Of a stretch of DNA of 7,122 nucleotides, positions 1 to 5,653 are shown one piece after another. Source of the DNA: an uncultured Ruminococcus sp. (GTDB lineage: Bacteria > Bacillota > Clostridia > Oscillospirales > Ruminococcaceae); contig CALDFS010000263.1 in assembly GCA_937942105.1 (NCBI GenBank), positions 1-7,122 on the forward strand, given 5' to 3'. The notes under the pieces were generated by a model that was not told the DNA's origin, made no database searches, and worked only from the letters and a program-made list of their open reading frames with translations. Position 1 is the stretch's first letter. Each line of letters opens with the position of its first letter. Made by a program: the position numbers and the translations under genes.

Positions 1-45
1 TGCCACTGCTTTAAGCTGTGTTAATACCGGTATTTTATTCGCCAT
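1..45 (-). CDS. Start of a further phage protein, probably fibre-related; 3' end outside window
   Basis: Fifteen codons are visible, reading MANKIPVLTQLKAVA, and the frame leaves the window open. The ATG at 45 has AGGTG six bases upstream (52-56), a good site. The Leu-Thr-Gln-Leu-Lys-Ala-Val-Ala stretch resembles the N-terminal helix of the preceding fibre-like protein (Leu-Thr-Arg-Leu-Ala-Ala-Leu-Lys-Ala-Leu-Ala). This suggests a related fibre or coiled-coil protein, but too little is visible to be sure. Confidence 0.6.
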   Translation of the reverse strand, partial: MANKIPVLTQLKAVA

Positions 46-65
46 TCTCTGCACCTCGATTCAAT

Positions 66-89
66 GCTTTATACTTCGCTTTATACTTC
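66..89 (-). repeat. Perfect 12-bp tandem duplication
   Basis: Two exact adjacent copies of GAAGTATAAAGC on the minus strand (78-89 and 66-77) lie in the 50-base gap between the 318-residue gene and the next start. The unit is a multiple of three and sits in a possible 18-codon reading frame (91-35) that begins Met-Lys-Tyr-Lys-Ala-Lys-Tyr-Lys-Ala. That frame has no ribosome site, so the peptide is doubtful. Confidence 0.85.
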
Positions 90-95
90 ATAGCA

Positions 96-1052
96 TCAGG
101 CGAACACCGCATTAATCATCTCGGTTACTTCCGCGTCAGTAGCGATAATCATGCCATCAAGCTTGGTCTTATCCGCAGACGACATCAGACCGTTGGCGGA
201 AGCTGTTGCAGGGCTGTAAGTGGTGTTAGTAGGCACAACCCAAGTACCATCTCCGCGAAGGAACGAAGTCTGCTTACCAGCGGCAGGAGCGGGAACAAGA
301 CCCATAGCACCAGCCGCACTCGCTGTAGCGGCTTTCATTGCAGAATAGGTGGTGTTAGTTGAGGGTATACCTAAAGCTGTAATGTCAGCCTTAGCAACGG
401 CTGTAACCGCACTAACGTGTCCCGTAGCGTCAACGGTTATCTTGTAAAGTCCCGAGGACTTAGCTGTATAAGCTGGGTGAGTGTAGTTATTTGCGTTAGC
501 GGCGATTCCTGCCAGCTTGTTCTTTTCAGCAGTGGTGTAATCGTTCGTAGATAGCCCCTTGCCGCTTACCTTTTGTACATAATTGGAAAGGTCAACTGTT
601 GTATCATCCAACAGAACCACCTCAGTACCAACCTTTGCGTAAATATCATAGTGACCAGTGCTGGAGTTCATCACGAGATAAAGGATGTTTTCCTGAGCAG
701 TAGAAGCCGTAGGAACAGTATCTACTTTCTTAAAAGAAGCGTGTCCAGTCTTTGATATTGCCGTGCTTATAGCGGTATTAACCTGTGTGCTTGTTTGGAA
801 GCCAGAGTCGTTTGTAATCTCAGAAACCTTTGTCGGAACCTTGATATTGACTGTCTTGGATGTTACCGTCTGAGCAGCGCCATTTACGCTTATCTTTTCG
901 ATGACGTTGGGCTGCCCGCCAGCATTTTCGAGTGTCGTAACCTTTGCCTTAACTTCATTGACCTCGGTCTTGGTTGCGTAGTCGGTCTTAACCTTTTCTG
1001 CAAGTGCCTTAAGTGCTGCAAGTCTCGTAAGTTTTGTTTCATCGTATGCCAT
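96..1052 (-). CDS. Fibre-like phage structural protein (tail or head fibre)
   Basis: A 318-residue Ala/Thr/Ser-rich protein. The ATG at 1052 has AGGAGG seven bases upstream. Residues 5-45 are a likely coiled coil (LTRLAALKALAEKVK, then TKTEVNEVKAKVTTLEN). After that come elements common in phage fibres: TKVSEITNDSGFQT at 74-87, YVQKVSGKGLSTNDYTTAEK at 158-177, LAGIAANANNYTHP at 180-193, and LRGDGTWVVP at 265-274. An internal repeat has Thr-Asn-Thr-Thr-Tyr-Ser at 232 and 275, each followed by Ala-Thr-Ala-Ser-Ala. The C-terminus, IATDAEVTEMINAVF at 303-317, repeats the motif seen twice in the preceding protein. Position after the tail fibre suggests a second, long thin host-contact fibre; a head fibre is also possible. 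It follows the previous gene by 49 bases. Confidence 0.78.
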   Translation of the reverse strand: MAYDETKLTRLAALKALAEKVKTDYATKTEVNEVKAKVTTLENAGGQPNVIEKISVNGAAQTVTSKTVNIKVPTKVSEITNDSGFQTSTQVNTAISTAISKTGHASFKKVDTVPTASTAQENILYLVMNSSTGHYDIYAKVGTEVVLLDDTTVDLSNYVQKVSGKGLSTNDYTTAEKNKLAGIAANANNYTHPAYTAKSSGLYKITVDATGHVSAVTAVAKADITALGIPSTNTTYSAMKAATASAAGAMGLVPAPAAGKQTSFLRGDGTWVVPTNTTYSPATASANGLMSSADKTKLDGMIIATDAEVTEMINAVFA

Positions 1053-1059
1053 AATTTTT

Positions 1060-1065
1060 CCTCCT
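1060..1065 (-). promoter_or_regulatory. Ribosome binding site of the 318-residue fibre-like gene
   Basis: A perfect AGGAGG on the minus strand, seven bases before the ATG at 1052, in a 49-base gap that otherwise holds only the 3' arm of the stem-loop and AT-rich leader. Confidence 0.85.
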
Positions 1066-1088
1066 AAATTTGTTTTGTATATGCGAAA

Positions 1089-1119
1089 GAGGTGCTACAC
1101 TTTATTGCGTAAACACCTC
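1089..1119 (-). other. Stem-loop across the stop codon, between two fibre-region genes
   Basis: On the minus strand, GAGGTG pairs with CACCTC and, inside that, TACGC pairs with GTGTA (one G-T pair), with small TT and G bulges and an AATAAA loop that contains the TAA stop of the 231-residue gene. Only three T follow, so it is a poor intrinsic terminator. It may instead affect mRNA stability or be an attenuating hairpin. No energy was computed. Confidence 0.4.
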
Positions 1120-1797
1120 ATTAAGCATTTCGTCTATTTCTTTTTTTGTGGCTATCACCGAATCACCATCAGCGGGGATATAATTTTCCGCAAAAACGTC
1201 TGTCATCATTTCAGATACGTCATGTTTAGATGCAATCATGGTATCATCAAGTTCAGAGTAAACTGAAACCGTTCCGTCCGGCTTGCATTCCAAACCGTCT
1301 CCGAGCTTTATACCACCTAAAGTATCTGATGTAGCTACCGGCAGCACATAGTTAGTTCCATCGCATCCAGAAGCACTGGGAACGAGAAAAGCGGCGGTAA
1401 GTGCTATCGGTTCTGTTGGAACTAATTCAGTCCAGAAAACTATTCCTCCGTCAAAGGTTTCTGCTGTTGGACATAGTCCTGATTTACGTGCTGTGAGTAC
1501 GCTTGACGTATTTACAGTTACACATGGGTAGTAAATACTACGTATATCCTTGTCGGTCAGCCTTAAAGTAAAGCAGCATCCAGAAACTTCTTCACAGTTT
1601 TCCCAGCTTTCTACCGGCAAAGTCAAGTCTTTAATCAAAGCTGTACATCCACCGGTGTCTTTTTCAATGATTAGGTCTATAGGCATCTGATACAATGCTT
1701 GTTTTCCATCTTCATTGCTTTGAATTCCAAGGAGGCAAGCATTTTCATCTATTTTTTTTGCAATTGGTTTTTTTGTTACATCGACTGTTTTAATCAT
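1102..1797 (-). CDS. Fibre-associated phage protein of unknown function, cysteine-rich
   Basis: A 231-residue protein I do not recognise as a named family. The ATG at 1797 has AGGTG seven bases upstream, overlapping the stop of the preceding reading frame. Residues 1-45 resemble the short N-terminal region of some phage fibre proteins (Asp-Glu-Asn followed by LLGIQSNEDGKQALYQMPID). Residues 154-179 (VATSDTLGGIKLGDGLECKP, then DGTVSV) are the common fibre element in which a Gly-Gly-Ile/Val-Lys turn is followed by Gly-X-Gly-Leu. The C-terminus has two copies of one motif, IASKHDVSEMMTDVF at 188-202 and IATKKEIDEMLNEVF at 215-229, which recurs at the end of the next protein. Nine cysteines (21, 51, 68, 74, 75, 92, 109, 145, 171) are unusual for a phage structural protein. 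By position it is probably a fibre accessory or decoration protein. Confidence 0.7.
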   Translation of the reverse strand: MIKTVDVTKKPIAKKIDENACLLGIQSNEDGKQALYQMPIDLIIEKDTGGCTALIKDLTLPVESWENCEEVSGCCFTLRLTDKDIRSIYYPCVTVNTSSVLTARKSGLCPTAETFDGGIVFWTELVPTEPIALTAAFLVPSASGCDGTNYVLPVATSDTLGGIKLGDGLECKPDGTVSVYSELDDTMIASKHDVSEMMTDVFAENYIPADGDSVIATKKEIDEMLNEVFTQ

Positions 1798-1807
1798 TTG
1801 TTATCAC

Positions 1808-2137
1808 CTACCTTATTGCAATATATCTGTAAGACAAGCCTTTTCGATTGGTATATACCATCATTGTTGTCGAAACGCCAACACTATCATCGTTATATCC
1901 GACAGCAAAGCCATTCTGCGTGACGGACAGCACGGTGTATTCTTTGCCATTGTATGATGTCTTTATCGGACCACCCCTTAGCGCTAATCCACCATAGTAT
2001 ACGCATGGGAACTCCACAGCCGTTCGGTATTTTGCCGATGTTCTGCCATGTGAGTCAAAAAGTAATACTGCCCTTGGATAAAACCCGAGTGGTATTTCTC
2101 TGTAGGCTTGATTATTACCAGCGTACTCACCGACTAC
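1808..2137 (-). CDS. Tail fibre C-terminal tip domain, frameshifted away from the fibre gene
   Basis: An open frame of 109 codons, -1 relative to the fibre gene, directly after it. It begins VVGEYAGNNQAYREIPLGFY and continues PRAVLLFDSHGRT, then YYGGLALRGGPIKT, VLSVTQNGFAVGY, and ends GLSYRYIAIR. This layout (Gly-Phe-X-Pro-X-Ala-Val-Leu, a Gly-Gly-Leu-Ala loop, Asn-Gly-Phe-Ala-Val, and Tyr-X-Tyr-Ile-Ala at the end) is the usual receptor-binding tip of GGTG-type fibres. The frame is closed upstream by TAA at 2138-2140 and has no ATG, GTG or TTG until the GTG at 2017, which lies inside the domain and would leave a 69-residue fragment. It therefore looks like the lost end of the fibre and not an independent gene. 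One added base near 2137 would join the two, for example Leu-Lys-Val-Val-Gly. Confidence 0.75.
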   Translation of the reverse strand, partial: VVGEYAGNNQAYREIPLGFYPRAVLLFDSHGRTSAKYRTAVEFPCVYYGGLALRGGPIKTSYNGKEYTVLSVTQNGFAVGYNDDSVGVSTTMMVYTNRKGLSYRYIAIR

Positions 2138-3108
2138 TTAAGGCTGTTTGATATCAGTTCTGATAAAGATTCAAGAGATGTAACTCCAGTACCGCCAAAC
2201 TTGACCGGCAGAGTACCGAATACAGGGCTTCCTGATTTCTCAGAGTAAAGCGCACCAACTCCGAGCAAAGACTCGCAAGCTTCCTCTCCATTGGCTTTAA
2301 GCAGTCCTCCGGCTTTTGGATTTGATACGCCTGTGCCGCCGCGCTGTGGCTTGAGCGTGCCGGAATTGATTTCAGTTGTACTATGCGTATGCGACTTTTT
2401 GGCAGCTTCGATTTGTTCTGCTGTTACGCTGTGCGGATTCTCCTTGTCATTCAAGTGAGTTAAAAGTCTGGCAATAGCAAGTTTGATTTTACCGAATATA
2501 GTGCTCAGCTTTTCACTTGATTGGATATTTTCAAGCTTCTTTGCCTCCTCAAAAGTCGGAGCTTGGTCATCGGTAGACACGTTTGGAACATTGCCAAGAC
2601 CAAGCTGCTCTTTTGTGACTTGATGTGGATTGTTCTTATCATTGATGTGTTTATCAAAGTCTGACTTTGTGACGTAAACTAGCGAGCTATTTATTGCTGC
2701 TGTTACGTTTTCTGCACTTCCAATAAAAACAAGAGCGTCAAATTGCATTTCAAAAACTCTGCTTGAACTGCCTGGCACGTAGTCTGCTAAGCTTTCATCC
2801 TCACTGCCGAGCGCATAAAGTATTTCTTCATTTTCTTTTTCGGGGTTGTCAGCGTAGATTCCAATCTCGGTAATTCTGAATCCGTCTGATAGGGAAGTGT
2901 TAGTAAAGGTTGTTGTAAGAGTAACGTAGGATTTGTTTGTAGTTATTGACGTTATCTCTGATGTTATAAGCGGATTGGTGAGCGCTACAGCGTTCTCAAT
3001 ATCTTGCTTTGGACCATTGCCAAACTGAATTTTTGTGAAGTTAATACGTTCACCGACTAATGCCCTAAGTAAGAGACTTTTACCAGCATCGGTTAGTTTT
3101 GGTGTCAA
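2134..3108 (-). CDS. Tail fibre protein, gpH-like, with collar-type N-terminus; probably truncated by a frameshift
   Basis: A 324-residue tail fibre that would bind the baseplate through its N-terminus and the host through its far end. Residues 1-140 match the phage tail-collar fibre N-terminal domain (LTDAGKSLLLRALVGE, INFTKIQFGNG, FRITEIGIYA at 77-86). The shaft has two copies of the common fibre element: HINDKNNPHQVTKEQLGLGN at 154-173 and HLNDKENPHSVTAEQIEAA at 218-236. His-Thr-His follows, then two RGGTG/FGGTG elements at 256-260 and 304-308. The TTG start is accepted because AGGAGG lies seven bases upstream. The product stops after SNSLK with no receptor-binding tip. A typical tip domain follows directly in the -1 frame (1808-2137), so the functional fibre was probably about 433 residues. 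Confidence 0.88.
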   Translation of the reverse strand: MTPKLTDAGKSLLLRALVGERINFTKIQFGNGPKQDIENAVALTNPLITSEITSITTNKSYVTLTTTFTNTSLSDGFRITEIGIYADNPEKENEEILYALGSEDESLADYVPGSSSRVFEMQFDALVFIGSAENVTAAINSSLVYVTKSDFDKHINDKNNPHQVTKEQLGLGNVPNVSTDDQAPTFEEAKKLENIQSSEKLSTIFGKIKLAIARLLTHLNDKENPHSVTAEQIEAAKKSHTHSTTEINSGTLKPQRGGTGVSNPKAGGLLKANGEEACESLLGVGALYSEKSGSPVFGTLPVKFGGTGVTSLESLSELISNSLK

Positions 3109-3110
3109 TT

Positions 3111-3797
3111 CTATTCCTCCTCACTCAAAATACTGTGGTTACTGATGATAAGTGCAAAATCGTTTTCATCAGTAAGTATGGTGTTATTCTCATCCGCAAG
3201 AGCTTCCATTGCTTCTGCTGGCCATGCGTCGGTGATTATTGTCTGTTTGACGGAAGTTCGAAAAGCGATACCAATGTAATGTGGTATTTTTGCGGGATTT
3301 ATAGCGTATGTTATACCGTCCAATCGTGATCTAAGACTTTTATAAAAGTCGATTAGTTGTAGAACGCGGTCATGCTTGGCAGAATCTATAACAGCGTCGT
3401 TCACGTGTATTATCAGCCTAAACCAGTAAGGCTTTCCGCCGTATTCCCACCACTCCTGAACGGTAGTATCAGGATAAATTGCTGATATAGCTGTTTCAAC
3501 AGCGCTTTTAGTACCGAGACGTTTATGTACAATAAAACTGTTTTTTAGCGTTCGGCGTTTTTCTTCGAGGCTGTATCCATAGTCCCACCAATCGACCTTG
3601 AAATCATATGCCAGTATGTCAAGCAGGTCTTCCGGCAAAGAGTCAATAGCGGCATATATGTATAGCTTGTCTATTTCTTTAATTCTCTGTTCAAGATATT
3701 CTGCCGTCAGTTCGGCAAGTGATACCATGGCCGCATCGTTTTTTAAGGAATCAGGAAAAGAGGAAAGCATACTTTCGTATGTCACATTCTTACTCAT
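3111..3797 (-). CDS. Phage tail protein I (P2 gpI-like baseplate protein)
   Basis: A 228-residue tail_P2_I family protein, which completes the baseplate wedge and supports tail-fibre attachment. Evidence: SLPEDLLDILAYDFKVDWWD at 53-72, EEKRRTLKNSFIVHKRLGTK at 78-97 (family consensus is KR followed by His-X-X-Lys-Gly-Thr), and GGKPYWFRLIIHV at 120-132. The start chosen is ATG at 3797, with GGAGG eight bases upstream; the ATG two codons earlier is only two bases from that site. Residues from about 190 on extend beyond the P2 protein (176 residues) and carry an eight-residue tandem pattern with Asp-Glu-Asn (201-216), then an acidic end. The stop is followed two bases later by the TTG start of the fibre gene, whose ribosome site lies in the last codons. 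Confidence 0.9.
   Translation of the reverse strand: MSKNVTYESMLSSFPDSLKNDAAMVSLAELTAEYLEQRIKEIDKLYIYAAIDSLPEDLLDILAYDFKVDWWDYGYSLEEKRRTLKNSFIVHKRLGTKSAVETAISAIYPDTTVQEWWEYGGKPYWFRLIIHVNDAVIDSAKHDRVLQLIDFYKSLRSRLDGITYAINPAKIPHYIGIAFRTSVKQTIITDAWPAEAMEALADENNTILTDENDFALIISNHSILSEEE
3116..3121 (-). promoter_or_regulatory. Ribosome binding site supporting the TTG start of the tail fibre
   Basis: AGGAGG on the minus strand, seven bases before the TTG at 3108 and inside the last codons of the gpI-like gene. It justifies the unusual TTG start. Confidence 0.85.
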
Positions 3798-4935
3798 CTT
3801 CATTTCCTCCGCTTACGACACTTATATTTCTCAGCTTTGCTATTTGAGGAATCGTGTTGTCCTTTCCATCCCGCAACTTCATAAATTGAGGGCTTATTAA
3901 TTCAATACGTTTAACGCCGGTATTCATTATTAATCCGTATAGCTCGGAAGGATTAATGTCCCTTCCGATTTTTGAACATTGCCATTCTATATATTTCTCA
4001 ACAGCCGTATTTACCGAATCTTCGATTTCTTTGTAGCTGTATGCACTGTTTAGCGGCACATAATATTTCAAGTCAATATCGTAAGATATCGTTTCAACGT
4101 CCTTCACAGATACCTTGTCTGTAAGAGGTCTTACAATATCTTCGCTACAGGCTTCAAGTATGGCAGACTTGATTTCTTCGCCGGCAATCTCTCCACTGCC
4201 AACAACTGCATAGATATTGACTTCACCCGGTGCTGGGGTGTTAACGACGACATCAGTTATTTCACTGGAGGCTTTTCTCGCGTAGTACGCATATGCGCCT
4301 TTTGCACCGGCACAGCTGTATGCGTCCATAGAAGCGCGCATATTGTTGTAATACTCCTCGTCAGAAGCTTCCTCGGTGCCGCCGACGCTCAAATCGATGT
4401 TTTCACAGCTGACAAGATAAGGTATGCTGTCAACATCAATTAATTTATTTATTTGTCCTGCGGCATATCCATTGCCTATGGTACCGACTGTTTCACATAT
4501 GGCTGCAACATCAACGCTTGTGTTTCCAATCTGGATATACGTATCATGCACAGTACACCAAACCAGATTACTGCTGCGGTCTGTAATCCTCGTCCCAGCT
4601 GGGATAAGTATGGCTGTTTCAAGCGGCTGGACTATTGTAAATCTGATAGTGCATTTAGCGGCCTGTGCCAGAGGACGATGTGAGTCATAAAATAGCTCAC
4701 CGAGGGCGTCAAGGTTCTTACCTTCTGCTCTGCTCGGAATATTTTGATTGCCGACATAGTTTGTGATAACTCTTTCCTGTATTATTACAGACGCTACCCA
4801 TGCGATAAACAGTCGTTCAGGGTCTGCTGGCTGTAGGGTATGCTTGGTTATTTCTTCATATTTGGAAATCAGCCCAGATAGTATTCCAGCACTTTCAGTG
4901 CTTACAAACTTATATAATTCGTTTCGCAGGCTCAT
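3790..4935 (-). CDS. Baseplate wedge protein, gpJ-like (Baseplate_J family)
   Basis: A 381-residue baseplate J protein (P2 gpJ, Mu gp47, Bacillus XkdT type), the main wedge component that connects hub and fibre network. Signature segments in order: AEGKNLDALGELF at 70-82, IPAGTRITD at 111-119, TVGTIGNGYAAGQIN at 149-163, VGGTEEASDEEYYNNMRAS at 184-202, AKGAYAYYARKA at 211-222, and RDINPSELYGLIMNTGVKRI at 325-344. It is longer than P2 gpJ (about 300) and close to Gram-positive homologues. The ATG at 4935 overlaps the gpW stop as ATGA. A GGAGGTGG lies about ten bases upstream inside gpW. The gene ends inside the start of the gpI-like gene (eight-base overlap). Confidence 0.93.
   Translation of the reverse strand: MSLRNELYKFVSTESAGILSGLISKYEEITKHTLQPADPERLFIAWVASVIIQERVITNYVGNQNIPSRAEGKNLDALGELFYDSHRPLAQAAKCTIRFTIVQPLETAILIPAGTRITDRSSNLVWCTVHDTYIQIGNTSVDVAAICETVGTIGNGYAAGQINKLIDVDSIPYLVSCENIDLSVGGTEEASDEEYYNNMRASMDAYSCAGAKGAYAYYARKASSEITDVVVNTPAPGEVNIYAVVGSGEIAGEEIKSAILEACSEDIVRPLTDKVSVKDVETISYDIDLKYYVPLNSAYSYKEIEDSVNTAVEKYIEWQCSKIGRDINPSELYGLIMNTGVKRIELISPQFMKLRDGKDNTIPQIAKLRNISVVSGGNEDE
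3806..3810 (-). promoter_or_regulatory. Ribosome binding site that fixes the gpI-like start
   Basis: GGAGG on the minus strand lies eight bases before the ATG at 3797 but only two before the ATG at 3803. The shorter reading therefore has the normal spacing. Confidence 0.7.
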
Positions 4936-5249
4936 GTTTTTATATCCACCTCCACTATAGCAGTTACCTTGCCGTTGATGGCTTGGTTGTGTTCAAACGA
5001 TACTGATATAAGTTTGGCTCTCGGTTCAAATCTTTCTATACCTTCCTTGATTTCCTTAGTCATAATCGCTTCGTACTGCGGAATTGGCTTATCAATAAAT
5101 TTTCCGGGAAGTCCGAATTCTCTGTACATCGGTACCGTTCCTTGCCGAGTAGATAAAATCAAGGAAATGTTCTGAAATACAGATGAAACGAGTTCGTTTT
5201 CGCATATAGTATAATTCGGCGCAGTATCAGTCCGAAATGTATATCGCAT
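4932..5249 (-). CDS. Baseplate wedge protein, gpW / T4 gp25-like
   Basis: A 105-residue lysozyme-fold-like wedge protein (GPW_gp25 family) that helps attach the sheath to the baseplate and start sheath assembly. Family features are SLILSTRQGTVPMYREFGLP at 29-48, including the Thr-Arg-X-Gly and Arg-Glu-Phe-Gly core seen in gp25 proteins, and IERFEPRAKLISVSF at 71-85. Length is typical. I chose the ATG at 5249 because AAGGAG lies eight bases upstream. A GTG at 5258 would add three residues but overlaps that ribosome site and has none of its own. Five bases separate it from the gpU stop. It ends in a four-base ATGA overlap with gpJ, so W and J are probably coupled. Confidence 0.88.
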   Translation of the reverse strand: MRYTFRTDTAPNYTICENELVSSVFQNISLILSTRQGTVPMYREFGLPGKFIDKPIPQYEAIMTKEIKEGIERFEPRAKLISVSFEHNQAINGKVTAIVEVDIKT

Positions 5250-5254
5250 TGCTT

Positions 5255-5653
5255 TCACTCCTTGATATATTCTGTTAGCGTAAGGGACACATCCATATCG
5301 GTGACGTTTCCAAACTTATCGTAGTAATTGTAAGTTGCTTTGCATTTGCTCACAACCCATTTGTATGAGCCGTATATTTCGTCCCCTATTACCAGAGAAA
5401 CAGCAGTTCCATTAGTCTGGTACTCAGCGATTTTTGAATATACATACGTCGGATCGGCCCCAAGATACATTGAAATTTTAATAGACATTGATATACTTTC
5501 AGGCTCAGAACCGGTAAATTCAAGAAGTCCTGTTCTTAAATGAACACTATGCGTTTGAAACGTTGCAGATTTACTTCTGGAGAATTTATTTATAGTCATT
5601 ATTGTTCTTGATGATACCTCGAAAACAACATCTCCAAGTGTGCCTATTATCAC
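5255..5653 (-). CDS. gpU-family phage tail protein
   Basis: A 132-residue protein of the P2 gpU family. In P2, gpU is the tail terminator/completion protein at the head-proximal end of the tube. The family signature is clear along the whole length: IGTLGDVVFEVSS at 3-15, a Thr-Ile-Asn-Lys-Phe-Ser-Arg stretch, His-Ser-Val-His near 35-38, LEFTGSEPESISMSIKI at 44-60, LGADP at 64-68, VIGDEIYGSYKWVV at 88-101, and VSLTLTEYIKE at the end. The start is GTG at 5653, one base overlapping the preceding stop (TAGTG), with a weak GGGGG ribosome site seven bases upstream, so it probably relies on translational coupling. Its place between the V- and W-like genes differs from P2, where U lies beside D. A second baseplate-adapted role for this paralogue is possible. 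Confidence 0.8.
   Translation of the reverse strand: MIIGTLGDVVFEVSSRTIMTINKFSRSKSATFQTHSVHLRTGLLEFTGSEPESISMSIKISMYLGADPTYVYSKIAEYQTNGTAVSLVIGDEIYGSYKWVVSKCKATYNYYDKFGNVTDMDVSLTLTEYIKE
5258..5263 (-). promoter_or_regulatory. Ribosome binding site that fixes the gpW-like start
   Basis: AAGGAG on the minus strand, eight bases before the ATG at 5249. The alternative GTG start at 5258 lies on the site itself, so the ATG is the better choice. Confidence 0.75.

Noticed and set aside
18..362. Plus-strand open frame opposite the fibre-like gene, and other plus-strand frames across the window
   Set aside because: They lie antisense to well-supported minus-strand genes, have no ribosome sites in proper position, and encode no recognisable protein.
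1053..1101. Internal promoter before the 318-residue gene (TATACA-like -10)
   Set aside because: No -35 element at suitable spacing; the gap is fully explained by the stem-loop and ribosome site.
1808..2017. Independent 69-residue gene starting at GTG 2017
   Set aside because: The conserved domain continues 40 codons upstream of this GTG in the same frame, and there is no ribosome site before it. It would be a broken domain.
1808..2137. Diversity-generating retroelement target in the fibre tip
   Set aside because: No template repeat, reverse transcriptase or lectin-type variable segment with adenine-rich codons is visible in the window.
2130..2140. Programmed ribosomal frameshift joining fibre and tip
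   Set aside because: No slippery heptamer, and the -1 frame has a TAA overlapping the candidate slip site. A one-base indel explains it more simply, though recoding is not fully excluded.
4932..5258. gpW-like gene starting at GTG 5258
   Set aside because: The GTG overlaps the ribosome site that properly spaces the ATG at 5249.
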